DNA of 60,000 nt from Symsagittifera roscoffensis (taxonomy: Eukaryota; Xenacoelomorpha; Acoela; Convolutidae). Made by a program: the position numbers and the translations under genes. Position 1 is the first letter of the stretch, and each line of letters starts with the position of its first letter. The stretch is taken from the NCBI RefSeq assembly GCF_963678635.1, contig NC_087071.1:46179095-46239094 (forward strand), given 5' to 3'. Below, one piece after another: positions 50,719 to 60,000 of the stretch. The notes under the pieces were generated by a model that was not told the origin of the DNA, made no database searches, and saw only the letters and a program-made list of their open reading frames with translations.

Positions 50719-53520
50719 ATGCCGAACTCTACTTCTATCGCGACACCTGTTTCTTGCCAGCAGTGCGGAAAAATACTGAGCTCTAAAAGAAACTTGAGAA
50801 GACATGAGCAAAAAGTTCACAAGATCCTTCCTCCCCCTCCTCCTCAAACTGTTTGCGATGAGTGTCTCGAATCATTCGAGAGCTTGTCGTAAGCCCGAGA
50901 ACACGTCGAGCTGGAACATGACATGACTTCCAATAGTCATTGTATCTATTGTCATACAATATTTCTCACCGCGGAAAGCTATGGACAACACTTGCTTAAG
51001 AAGCACGCATTGCCAGTTTGGGACGGCATTGAGACGACGTCTTCCGCTGCCCCAACGGAAAGCGCGTTCAGAGGCAAATTGCGTCGATACGGTCTCAAAG
51101 TTGGTTAAAAAGAAATGGATTTGCTTCAAGTCATGATGCAAAACAAGGAGGAAATAGATGCTCTCATACTGGAAAGGGTCCAAGAGGGTTCGAACACGGT
51201 GCAATTCCACTTGGAAGTGGGAATGATCAAAATTCCTACTGTGCAAGACGGGGACAGTGGAAACTTCGAAAGGACCATGCTGTTTCTGAACACTAAGACA
51301 TTGACAGTGTACTTCGAGGGAATAGCTGAGGATCAATTCTTGGAACTCATTGAACATCTGGTCAACCAAGTCAATTCGTTCTCTTCTCATGGTAGCGGAT
51401 GGATTATTGCAGAATTGAAATTTTGCAAATCAGGTTCGCGGCCTTCTCACCAATAAGAGCAGGATCCTACCTCGAGCTACCTGATGCACTCAGCGCAGCA
51501 TCTACTCTGCTTACAAATCTCAACACTAAAGATGATGACCGTTGCTTTCTCTACTGCTTTTTTGCCGCATATCACAATGTGAATGAGCCGGCCCTCTACC
51601 CCACATCTAGATGGTGGCTGGAGAAAAACAAAGTCTCGACCTACGGTCTCGGTAAAGAAGGAATTGTGAAAATCAATGGGGAATACGAAATGCCAATGAG
51701 TCTGATGGATATGGACAGATTTGAAAAAAGTTGAACAATTGTCAAATCAACGTCTTCCGGTAAGCAAATTCTAATTGCCTTCTAAAAATCTTAAAATTCC
51801 CCCATTAATGTTCTTCACCTATTCAAACACCCTTTATAGTTAATTCCAAACCTAGGTAAAAAAAATATTTTTCTGTTCAGGTGCAACAATGGCAAATTGT
51901 TGCCCATAAGGGTATCGAGCAGATTTACTACTAGCCTGATTGTGGACTTGTTGCTGCTGACAGAGGGATCAAATTATCACTATGTGTTGATAAGTGATCT
52001 CCAGAAACTGGTCGAGTACATGCGGCACAAAGTGCACCGATTTCGATCTGAGATTTGCCGCATTACCCTTTGCTGATTACCCCTTGCCCCTCTCGTAAAG
52101 TAGTGGACATCGGTGCAATGAGCAACGAGCAAGTCGACATGTTGGGAAATTTGGGAATCACCACACTGCCAATAGTGCCAAAATTTCTACAGATCTTGCA
52201 TCCTAAACAAGGTTATGTTTTGCACTACCTAACCCTAAAATTGTACCATGATCTGGGAATGAAAATAACTCACCTCGGAAAAGTTCTTCAGTTCCGCCAA
52301 CGTCACTGGATGGCACCCTTTGTCGACCTCAACACCAGCCTACGGAAAGCCGCGGTAAATAAATTCCAGGAGAACTTCTACAAGCTAATTTTTAATCCAG
52401 CTGTCGATAAGACAATGGAGTCTAAGTTAGGAAGAAAGAAGCTGGAGATTGTAAGGAATGAGAGAGAACTTTTACAAAAAACAGCTCTGAGCACAATAAA
52501 AAGCTTTCAAGTCATTGACGATCAATTAGCCACAATCAACTTTTCAGTAACAAAAATATTGTGGAACAAACATATGATAGTTGGTGCGACCATCCTAGAC
52601 CTCGCCATGTTTCATGTTTCAGTTTCATTATCAAAAAATGAAACCAAATCTAAACTTGGAACTCCTTTACTCCGACACAGATAGTTTTCATTATGCCATA
52701 AAAACTGATGACGTTTACCGAGACTTGGAGAAAATCAAAGCTGATTTCGACTTTTTAAATTACGATGAGGACCATTTCTTGTTCGAGGGTACCAACAAGA
52801 AAGTTGTGCTGATGTTCAAAGACGAGACTGGTGGGAAGCTGATCAGAGAATTCATCGCCCTAAAACCGAAACTATATTCGGTCGTCCTTAATGGTAAATA
52901 AAACTTAAGCCACCCTTCCATCCCCATTCCTATCTTTTACAGAACAAATATACCACCACCAACCTCCCTAGCCCCTTAATTTGTTGCATTAAACTATGGG
53001 CATTTAGCTGATTTAGGCAACATTAAACAATGTTGCCTAAACGTTGATTTATCTGACAGCATATTCCCTCTCTTTTCCTCTTTTTTAATCATAATTTAGA
53101 GTCTTCTGCTCTTTTTTGTTAAAATGAATCAAATTTTGTTCGGTATAAATTGAGTTGCTGAAGTGAAATGAAACTAACCCCTGCGTTGTAGAGAAGAATA
53201 ATAATTTTGCTTCTGTTTAGTAGGCACTCAAAAATTGAGTGCCAATGGAAGAAAACGGAGTGCACAGAGAGAACTGGTCCACCAAACCTTCGGGGACACA
53301 TTATTAATTGGAAAAACAATGAGAGTGTTCAACTATAATATAGTTTTGAAAAGTCACACCAATATGACAGTGAAACTTGCATTATCACCATTCGACTTAA
53401 AACGTTTTCTCTTTTTCGACGGAAATTCGACAGTGCCCTTTGGCCAAAAAGCCGCCAAAAAATGCTTTTCTAGGAGACACTTACATAGACACCGAGTGGG
53501 CAAACTCATACAATGAAACT
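50719..53520 (+). pseudogene. Polinton DNA polymerase B, deleted and broken
   Basis: The gene opens at ATG 50719 with three C2H2-like fingers (CQQCGKI-HEQKVH, CDEC-HVELEH, CIYCH-HLLKKH), with TAA at 50890-50892 in the second. Next come pieces of the long N-terminal region (51115-51734, including CFLYCFFAAYH), then a short frame near 51930-52040, and, from 52055, the late part of the polymerase with FRQRHWMAPFVDLNT and, at 52660, YSDTDSF, the catalytic motif C. The exonuclease domain and front of the palm are missing. Two intron-like gaps (51749-51890, and 52895-53220) have GT-AG ends. The C-terminal part is at 53235-53516. The family copies the element by protein priming. Confidence 0.8.
53013..53040. 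other. Perfect 12-bp hairpin
   Basis: TTAGGCAACATT pairs with AATGTTGCCTAA around the loop AAAC. It lies in the non-coding gap of the polymerase gene. Confidence 0.6.
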
Positions 53521-53724
53521 GATAACAGTTCTCCCGATTTTCAACTTCCGGATTGGGGATTTTTACAGCGGCCCTACTCAGAAACAGAGCTGCAAGAAGA
53601 AGAAGCTTCCAGTAGCCGAGTCCGTCAACGTCCCCCTATAAAATACCCATTTATTTTATCTGAAGCTTCAGAAGAACGACCATCTAAAAAACCGCGCAAA
53701 AAAAACCAAAACATTAAACATTAA
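53440..53724 (+). CDS. Acidic/basic C-terminal frame near the polymerase end
   Basis: A 94-residue frame, overlapping the polymerase tail in another frame, with TEWANSYNETD, an acidic middle and a basic end (KKPRKKNQN). It may be a separate small protein or the frameshifted end of something larger. No family recognised. Confidence 0.35.
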   Translation: MAKKPPKNAFLGDTYIDTEWANSYNETDNSSPDFQLPDWGFLQRPYSETELQEEEASSSRVRQRPPIKYPFILSEASEERPSKKPRKKNQNIKH

Positions 53725-54015
53725 ATTCTGAAACATATATCTTTAGATGATTTTTACTGTTCATCCTTTTTATACTTCGACTTGTACATGTTTTGGTTTT
53801 TACCAATTTACAACTAATAAAATACTGGTATTGAGCTCAATCACTGTTTTAACATAAATAGCTTAAGGCAAATAAACTAGTTGACGCAAACTTTATTAGC
53901 ATGACAAATCTTTGACGAAAAGAAAGAAAGCCAAGAAATGATATCCACATGAAACTAGGACGAAAAAGAAAAGTTCAGGAATTAGGACGATTATTTTTGG
54001 AAAAGGGACCGCTTT

Positions 54016-54256
54016 AAAAAGAATTAGAAGGAATTCTTGTATCGGGTCCCGGTTGTTAAGCTCAGCTTAACAAGATCCTAAGGAGGGGGTATTTTACTTT
54101 AGGGATGGGAACTTGCGTTCATTTACAAAATCCTAGGATAGGGGTCCTCCAAAAAATTAAGGACCCCTTTCCTAGGACTTTGCTTTACGTGAGGACCCCC
54201 CTCCACATAAGGAAGGACCCCCCCCCTTAGGATCCGGGACACGATACAATACTACT
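54016..54256 (-). repeat. Polinton right terminal inverted repeat
   Basis: Partner of 36975-37215, ending CAATACTACT just before the GAAGCT duplication. Confidence 0.85.
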
Positions 54257-54262
54257 GAAGCT

Positions 54263-54956
54263 AACACGTTACGTTAGGCAAATGATCGTAAATTAAACTA
54301 TATAAACTGTCATATTTACTATTTACTCTAACTGAGTGTCAAGTTGTTTTTAATTCCAACTCTAAAATTACTCGAGTGATTTTTGATTTTAACTAATTCA
54401 TGAAAAAATCTATATCAGATTTTAGCAAAAAATGTGATGGTATAAAAAAATGGGGCTAGAAGCTTTTTTCCTAGATGTCGTTCCTGTTTCCTGGGAAGTT
54501 TAGAATGCTACAGGCACGTTATCTGTTAGTCATTAATTTGCAAATCCGTCTGCTTGAGTATTGTTAAAGTCGTATGTTTGGAATATCAAAAGATTGTAAA
54601 TAAGTTGTATTTTTAGCTCAACTGTTAGGCATCAAATCGAAATCTTACTGCACTGTTTTATTTCAGATCAGAACGGACGTTGGAGATCACAAGGTCAAAG
54701 GAGCAGGTCTCCAGACAGAAAGAAAACAATTGATGGCATTTACATAAACTTAAAACTGATCCCTATCTCATTCGGGCAACCACAAATAAATTTTAACTTG
54801 TATAAAATTTATCAACTTGTATTGTTATCCTTGCAAATTCATGTTACAGATCATTGTCAGTTTTAATTGGGTTTTCAGGCAAACAGTTTAACTTGAGTTT
54901 TCAGGCAAACTTGCCAAACCTCTAATTTAGGTTTTTTCTTTTCGATCTGCGTTATG
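54263..54956. other. Flank between Polinton and Gypsy element
   Basis: No gene. The 3' LTR of the minus-strand Gypsy element would be expected here, but with the 5' LTR outside the window it cannot be identified. A purine-rich minus-strand run (AAAAGAAAAAACC) near 54930 may be its polypurine tract. Confidence 0.4.
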
Positions 54957-55976
54957 TTACTTGTTTTGTATGCGATGGATCATGACACCCCCCATCTTAT
55001 CAACACCACGTCGCTGCCGCGTTGATTTTCTTGTCCCCTCTGCGCTTTTCTTCCGACTTCCTTCGACGGTCTTCGGCGTTCGCGTGACAACTGTATCCGA
55101 CGGTTCAATTACGTCCTTACTCGCCGCAGTCTTTTCCGCCTCGTTCTCCTCGACTGTCCAATCGCTCATGTCATTCTCCTCACTCTCGTCCTCGCTATAT
55201 TCTACAATCCTCGGTTTTGCTGCCTTTTTCGCCTGTCCCATTGCGAATTTTTCCTTTTCCGCCTTTCGTTTGAATTTCGTGGGTACACTTGGACCCGGGG
55301 TGCTTTTTGCGGGCTCACTTGGACCCGGGGTGTTTTTCCGGTACTTGCTGGGACCCGGGGTGCACGCGTCGTTCAAATCCTTGATTTGGCTTTCCTCAGC
55401 GGCCGTTCTAAAAGAAACACCACATCGTCTTAATAACGCCCCTTTTTCCATTTTCACAGTATGATCAGTTAATTTATCGATTTTCAATGGTAAACGTTTA
55501 TACCTCCTTGGATCCTTGGGGTCTGTTTTCCCCGTTTTTTGGTAGACTGTTGTTGAGCTTGTCTTGGGCCGTTTTAGCCATCCTGGTTGCTTTGAAACTT
55601 TATCTGCCATCTCCGTGGCCTTGGGATCACTGTCAGTTAACTCATCATCATCCAAAATCCTTGGGGTTTTTCGTTGCTCAGGTGCGTATACTAGGTCGCT
55701 TCTCTTTTCCCAATCCAGGGTCAGCTCCACCTCAGGGATATTACTCGCCTTGTCTAAACAAGATAGCTTCTGATTAACAACATTGTTCCAATTTAGATTT
55801 TTCAATGATGGTGTTTTTGTTAAATTTCGAAACGCCGTATTTGCTTCTCTTCCATGATATGCTTCAAAGGGTGTTAGTTTAGTCTTAGAATGTGGCACAA
55901 AACGTAAAGCGCTGAGCGCTCGAGATATCATTTCCCCAAATTTGTAATTTTTATTTTCCTGGAGATAAGTGAGCAC
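54957..55976 (-). CDS. Gypsy integrase C-terminus with low-complexity tail
   Basis: The first 55 residues (MISRALSALRFVPHSKTK, FEAYHGREANTAF) continue the integrase from the preceding frame, which overlaps by about 49 bases; a one-base slip near 55960 divides them, either a mutation or a programmed frameshift. The remainder is charged and disordered, with three TPGPS repeats (near 55270-55360) and a basic end RKSTRQRRGVDKMGG. The tail stays fully open over 1 kb. Confidence 0.75.
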   Translation of the reverse strand: MLTYLQENKNYKFGEMISRALSALRFVPHSKTKLTPFEAYHGREANTAFRNLTKTPSLKNLNWNNVVNQKLSCLDKASNIPEVELTLDWEKRSDLVYAPEQRKTPRILDDDELTDSDPKATEMADKVSKQPGWLKRPKTSSTTVYQKTGKTDPKDPRRYKRLPLKIDKLTDHTVKMEKGALLRRCGVSFRTAAEESQIKDLNDACTPGPSKYRKNTPGPSEPAKSTPGPSVPTKFKRKAEKEKFAMGQAKKAAKPRIVEYSEDESEENDMSDWTVEENEAEKTAASKDVIEPSDTVVTRTPKTVEGSRKKSAEGTRKSTRQRRGVDKMGGVMIHRIQNK

Positions 55977-58900
55977 GTAATTTTTATCGACCCAATTGTT
56001 CTTTCGACCATTCCCGTTGCGCGATGATCCTTAACTGGAGATTTGATTAGTTCAATGCCTTCATAGTTACAGAAACTTTGAATGTCATTCGAGAAAAACC
56101 CCGTTGCCTGATCCATATGCAACTTCCTTGGGTGTCCATGAGTATTTATGTACTTCCTTAGGAACTTTAAGACATTTTTAGATTTGTTACTTGAGCATAT
56201 ATATGCTGACGGCCAGTGCGAAAAAGTATCTACTGCTACGAGTACATATTTCTTTCTACCCCTTACATAATTGACTGGGCCCCAGAAATCTAATTGGACC
56301 AAATCGTTTGGTTCTTTAGGTACATAAGTTACCCCAATATCACGTTTCGGGATATCTGGTTTGAGATTTTTACCTGCTTCTACGCAGCTTTTGCAGTACT
56401 TTGCCGTTGCGGCAATATTTCGGTGCATCAAAGGGATCCACACATCCTTTGCGGCCGCGAACATCTTATCTCGTCCATGGTTCTGAAAGTAAAGGCGGTT
56501 GAGGACTGCTGAAGACATGTCCTTAGGTATAGCCAACCGGCCGTCCATCCACAGACAGTTTTCCCTTACTGCGAAGTCATTATAGTGTTGGGCGTAATAT
56601 GGTCCTAGTTTAGTGATGATTTCTCGGGCTCTTGGGTTTTTGTCTCTGATTGCGTCACGTATGGTCTTCATAATGGGGTCCTTCTCCAGATTAGCCTCGA
56701 CTAACTTTAGACTCAAAATTTCCGGATGTTCCAATTTTCTGACAACTTTACTGTCCGACGGTATTATGGAGTACACCCATTTATCGCTCTGTACTAATGG
56801 GTAGGATAACCCTGGGAACTGATGAGGGAATGAGATAATAGTGTTGGATTTCTTCGAATTTGTTTGTTTTCTATCGATAATTTCGGGCGGTATTAACTCA
56901 ATATCCGAGTCCGAACTGACAGAACTGAGAATGGGGGGTTGATTTAAACGATTAAGTTCAAGGTTAAGGTTAACGTCTCCAGAATTTGTTGATGTATTTA
57001 CAATAGCAGAGGTAATTTGATCGTGTTTTTCAGGTGAATTTATTGAGTTTTTACTATTCATGTTATTCATATGTTGTATTTTGCGACTTGAAATTGCGTA
57101 GCGAGAACGATGTCTGAATTTTCTTCTTTGATATTTGCATATTTCCGCCGGTATGCAAATCTCTTGAATCTGATTGGCCAACCGTCGGTTGCATGCAAAC
57201 ACGCCCTCTAGTGAGCGTTTAATCTCACTGTGAGTATTTGCATATTCAATTGTTCTTGTATTCTCATTGGATGCTACAAGTGTCGTTATGTCAAGGCATG
57301 ACTGATCGCCCTCTACCGCCGGTATTGGCTTTAGATATTTCACATTTTGACCCCTAGGCTTCATTTGAGCCCTAGGATTTAGAGCTTCATTTATCATTTT
57401 TATTTTCGCTACTATAAAGCTTTCATCGTAACGACTGGTCTCGGGTGCCGCTGCAGATGGAAACCGGGACAAATAATCTGCCATTCCCATTTTAGACCCC
57501 TGTCTGTGTTCAACTTTAAAATCGTACGGCACTAACCGATCGTACCAACGCGTTAGTCGGCTGAAAAACGTTTTATTTCCTTTCGGAGATGAATTTAATA
57601 ACGTTAGCAGGGCCTTATGGTCCGAAATAACGGTGAAATAACGGCCATATATGTAATTTCGAAAATTTTCCGTAGCCCACACTACCGCAAGTAATTCTAA
57701 TTCGTTCGTGGAGTATTTTTTCTCAGCCGGGTTAAGATAACGCGATGCAAACGAAATAGGATGCCACCCTGATGCCCCATACTGTTCTAACACGGCCCCC
57801 AAACCATCGTGACTAGCGTCACAAATAATTCTAGTCTCCCGGTGAATGTCGAAACGTCGTAATTCGACAATATTTTTCACTAGCGATTTTAAATGTTGGA
57901 ATGCATTTTCGCAAACGTTAGTCCAAACAAAATCGTTGTTTTGACTTAGTGACTTAGGGAATGAGATAATAGTGTTGGATTTCTTCGAATTTGTTTGTTT
58001 TCTATCGATAATTTCGGGCGGTATTAACTCAATATCCGAGTCCGAACTGACAGAACTGAGACTGGGGGGTTGATTTAAACGATTAAGTACAAGGTTAAGG
58101 TTAACGTCTCCAGAATTTGTTGATGTATTTACAATAGCAGAGGTAATTTGATCGTGTTTTTCAGGTGAATTTATTGAGTTTTTACTATTCATATTATTCA
58201 TATGTTGTATTTTGCGACTTGAAATTGCGTAGCGAGAACGATGTCTGAATTTTCTTCTTTGATATTTGCATATTTCCGCCGGTATGCAAATCTCTTGAAT
58301 CTGATTGGCCAACCGTCGGTTGCATGCAAACACGCCCTCTAGTGAGCGTTTAATCTCACTGTGAGTATTTGCATATTCAATTGTTCTTTTATTCTCATTG
58401 GATGCTACAAGTGTCGTTATGCCAAGGCATGACTGATCGCCCTCTACCGCCGGTATTGGCTTTAGATGTTTCACATTTTGACCCCTAGGCTTCATTTGAG
58501 CCCTAGGATTTAGAGCTTCATTTATCATTTTTATTTTCGCTACTATAAAGCTTTCATCGTAACGACTGGTCTCGGGTGCCGCTGCAGATGGAAACCGGGA
58601 CAAATAATCTGCCATTCCCATTTTAGACCCCTGTCTGTGTTCAACTTTGAAATCGTACGGCACTAACCGATCGTACCAACGCGTTAGTCGGCTGAAAAAC
58701 GTTTTATTTCCTTTCGGAGATGAATTTAATAACGTTAGCAGGGCCTTATGGTCCGAAATAACGGTGAAATAACGGCCATATATGTAATTTCGAAAATGTT
58801 CCGTAGCCCACACTACCGCAAGTAATTCTAATTCGTTCGTGGAGTATTTTTTCTCAGCCGGGTTAAGATAACGCGATGCAAACGAAATGGGATGCCACCC

Positions 58901-59011
58901 TGATGCCCCATACTGTTCTAACACGGCCCCCAAACCATCGTGACTAGCGTCACAAATAATTCTAGTCTCCCGGTGAATGTTGAAACGTCGTAATTCGACA
59001 ATATTTTTCAC
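55928..59011 (-). CDS. Gypsy pol: duplicated RNase H and integrase
   Basis: An open frame of 1027 residues. Residues about 15-130 form an RNase H domain: ICDASHDGLGAVLEQ with the first aspartate, STNELELLAVVWA with the glutamate, VISDHKALLTLL with the next aspartate. The whole 377-residue unit is repeated almost identically from residue about 375. After it come an HHCC-like zinc-binding part (YFQNHGRDKM, CKSCVEAG), and the integrase core with LDFWGP, VAVDTFSHW, HMDQATGFFSND and ATGMVERTIGSIK supplying D, D and E. Upstream the frame continues open to about 59140, where it joins the RT after a frame break. No stop occurs in either RNase H copy. Confidence 0.88.
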   Translation of the reverse strand: MKNIVELRRFNIHRETRIICDASHDGLGAVLEQYGASGWHPISFASRYLNPAEKKYSTNELELLAVVWATEHFRNYIYGRYFTVISDHKALLTLLNSSPKGNKTFFSRLTRWYDRLVPYDFKVEHRQGSKMGMADYLSRFPSAAAPETSRYDESFIVAKIKMINEALNPRAQMKPRGQNVKHLKPIPAVEGDQSCLGITTLVASNENKRTIEYANTHSEIKRSLEGVFACNRRLANQIQEICIPAEICKYQRRKFRHRSRYAISSRKIQHMNNMNSKNSINSPEKHDQITSAIVNTSTNSGDVNLNLVLNRLNQPPSLSSVSSDSDIELIPPEIIDRKQTNSKKSNTIISFPKSLSQNNDFVWTNVCENAFQHLKSLVKNIVELRRFDIHRETRIICDASHDGLGAVLEQYGASGWHPISFASRYLNPAEKKYSTNELELLAVVWATENFRNYIYGRYFTVISDHKALLTLLNSSPKGNKTFFSRLTRWYDRLVPYDFKVEHRQGSKMGMADYLSRFPSAAAPETSRYDESFIVAKIKMINEALNPRAQMKPRGQNVKYLKPIPAVEGDQSCLDITTLVASNENTRTIEYANTHSEIKRSLEGVFACNRRLANQIQEICIPAEICKYQRRKFRHRSRYAISSRKIQHMNNMNSKNSINSPEKHDQITSAIVNTSTNSGDVNLNLELNRLNQPPILSSVSSDSDIELIPPEIIDRKQTNSKKSNTIISFPHQFPGLSYPLVQSDKWVYSIIPSDSKVVRKLEHPEILSLKLVEANLEKDPIMKTIRDAIRDKNPRAREIITKLGPYYAQHYNDFAVRENCLWMDGRLAIPKDMSSAVLNRLYFQNHGRDKMFAAAKDVWIPLMHRNIAATAKYCKSCVEAGKNLKPDIPKRDIGVTYVPKEPNDLVQLDFWGPVNYVRGRKKYVLVAVDTFSHWPSAYICSSNKSKNVLKFLRKYINTHGHPRKLHMDQATGFFSNDIQSFCNYEGIELIKSPVKDHRATGMVERTIGSIKITCSLISRKIKITNLGK

Positions 59012-59087
59012 TAGCGATTTTAAATGTTGGAATGCATTTTCGCAAACGATAGTCCAAACAAAATCGTTGTTTTGACTTAGTAATGGC
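56826..59087 (-). repeat. In-frame tandem duplication, two 1131-bp units
   Basis: 56826-57956 and 57957-59087 are direct copies with about a dozen differences. The length is 377 codons, so the frame is kept. Each unit holds the RNase H domain and the spacer to the integrase. Confidence 0.95.
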
Positions 59088-59100
59088 CTCAGCGGTGCAC

Positions 59101-59997
59101 TTAATTCTGCGAGTTTGGGTAAAAACTTGCGTAAACTGTGTAGTTAACCATCAGAGATTTCAACTGCTTTTGCGATTTAGGGGTTTTCAGGTCTTCAATT
59201 GCTTGTGTTTTTCTTACTAAGGGTGTAATACCACTTTCCCCAATTCGAAATCCGAGCCATTTGCACTCTGTTTTCGCAAATTCGCATTTTTGTAACTTTA
59301 AAGCAACATTAGAAATATCCAGCTTTTTCAATATCTTCTCGACCAACGCGATGTGCTCGATCTTAGTTCCTTTCGAAGAAATTAAGATGTCATCAATGAA
59401 CGCGTTAGCTTGAGGGAACTCTTTAAGCAAATTGTCAATTACTTTTTGGAATTCCGCCGGCATTGACGTCAACCCGTAAAATCCGTTTTTAAAACAATAA
59501 GTTCCTGTGGATTTCCCACCAACAAGTGAGAAATTGCATTTTTCGCTCGTTTTTTGTTCTAAAGCGACTTGTCCGTACGCATATGTGAAATCTAACATTG
59601 TAAAATATACATTCACCGCTTTTTTCTCCGCAATAATCTGGCTTACTCCGTCTATTAATTCGTCAATATTTGGCATTTGGTACTTATTTTTGTGTACCTG
59701 CTTGTTTAATTCTCTTGATTCCAGTGCTATTTTTATACTTCCATTTTTTTTTACTGTAATTACGATGGGAGAGACGAAATACTTATCTGAGCATTCTTGT
59801 AATTTTACGATATGCCCTTCATTTATTAGCCGATGAATTTCTTTATCCACCTTATCTTGTAGACTAATCGGCACCCTGCGTCCTTTTTGTTGTATGGGCC
59901 TCAAATTGTCAAAAAATTCAGCTCTTACTTTTGCATTCCGGATTTGCCCTATCCTAGTAAACAAATTTGGGTACAACTTACAGAAGTATGTTTGCAA
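59101..59997 (-). CDS. Gypsy reverse transcriptase, partial at window edge
   Basis: An open frame of 298 residues reaching the right edge, so its true start lies outside. It carries the RT blocks: EIHRLINEGHI, SPIVITVKKNGSIKIALESRELN, YFTMLDFTYAYGQ with the first aspartate, FYGLTSMPAEFQ, and AFIDDIL with the catalytic FIDD, then KCEFAKTECKWLGF. The end (from about 59150) runs out of frame relative to the downstream RNase H frame. Confidence 0.9.
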   Translation of the reverse strand: MQTYFCKLYPNLFTRIGQIRNAKVRAEFFDNLRPIQQKGRRVPISLQDKVDKEIHRLINEGHIVKLQECSDKYFVSPIVITVKKNGSIKIALESRELNKQVHKNKYQMPNIDELIDGVSQIIAEKKAVNVYFTMLDFTYAYGQVALEQKTSEKCNFSLVGGKSTGTYCFKNGFYGLTSMPAEFQKVIDNLLKEFPQANAFIDDILISSKGTKIEHIALVEKILKKLDISNVALKLQKCEFAKTECKWLGFRIGESGITPLVRKTQAIEDLKTPKSQKQLKSLMVNYTVYASFYPNSQN

Positions 59998-60000
59998 TTC

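Larger units (their letters stand above)
36969..54262 (+). mobile_element. Complete Polinton/Maverick with target duplication
   Basis: The element spans 36975-54256 (17,282 bp) and is bounded by the perfect 6-bp direct repeat GAAGCT at 36969-36974 and 54257-54262. Its ends are inverted: AGTAGTATTGTATCGTG on the left, CACGATACAATACTACT on the right. Six-base duplications, 5'-AG termini and a length of 15-20 kb are typical of Polintons. Gene content agrees: integrase, packaging ATPase, capsid proteins, adenovirus-type protease and DNA polymerase B. Many genes are broken, so this copy is not able to move by itself. Polintons are considered virus-like self-synthesising transposons. Confidence 0.93.
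54957..60000 (-). mobile_element. Gypsy-type LTR retrotransposon, partial
   Basis: In minus-strand order: RT (from beyond the right edge to 59101), RNase H twice, zinc-binding and catalytic integrase domains, and a long low-complexity C-terminus. This RT-RNaseH-integrase order marks the Gypsy (Metaviridae) group. Gag, protease, the primer-binding site and both LTRs are not in the window. Two frame breaks (near 59140 and 55960) separate long open frames. Confidence 0.9.

Noticed and set aside
36975-54256. Non-standard genetic code to explain in-frame stops in Polinton genes
   Set aside because: All three stop codons occur inside genes, together with frameshifts and a deletion, so ordinary decay explains it.
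54961-55777. Plus-strand open frames opposite the Gypsy tail
   Set aside because: They are shadows of the minus-strand integrase tail, hydrophobic and without known motifs.

Overview
The window is eukaryotic nuclear DNA, most likely from an invertebrate animal. It is AT-rich and gene-poor, carries a GT-AG spliced gene, and is full of decayed metazoan-type transposable elements: Penelope-like, Gypsy, two kinds of non-LTR element and a Polinton/Maverick. I cannot name the species. One exactly 200-base run of N (22109-22308) is an assembly gap.

Layout. 1-2250 has no gene but holds seven dispersed 67-base units, each bounded by ACCCTCC and GGAGGGT (or close variants) whose first bases lie exactly 60 apart, with a hairpin near the middle. 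2251-4900 is the most complete copy of a Penelope-like element (PLE) whose reverse transcriptase carries a PHD-type zinc finger just before the catalytic YVDD. 5238-6842 is the broken 3' half of a non-LTR retrotransposon. 7330-22050 is a mosaic of further PLE copies, three of them head-to-head pairs, joined to Gypsy integrase fragments and a solo-LTR-like insert; shared junctions and a shared dead catalytic site show it spread by duplication. 22309-31100 holds two truncated copies of an EEP-type non-LTR element, a duplicated block and an 80-bp tandem array. 31600-33200 is simple and minisatellite DNA.

35230-36380 holds the one clear host-type gene: a two-exon secretory precursor with a signal peptide followed by 20 perfect 10-residue repeats, each an 8-residue peptide plus Lys-Arg. 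It looks like a multi-copy neuropeptide or other kexin-processed peptide precursor.

36975-54256 is a whole Polinton of 17,282 bp with terminal inverted repeats beginning AGTAGTATTG and a perfect 6-bp target duplication GAAGCT. It carries a packaging ATPase, integrase, penton and major capsid proteins, a small basic virion protein, an adenovirus-type cysteine protease, protein-primed DNA polymerase B and several unknown genes. The ATPase and some accessory genes are open; integrase, capsid, protease and polymerase genes are broken, so the copy is dead. Inside it, 98-bp inverted repeats flank a 4.5-kb block with its own small genes and a tandem duplication.

54957-60000 is a Gypsy-type LTR retrotransposon on the minus strand, running off the right edge. 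Its pol has an in-frame 1131-bp duplication that gives it two RNase H domains.
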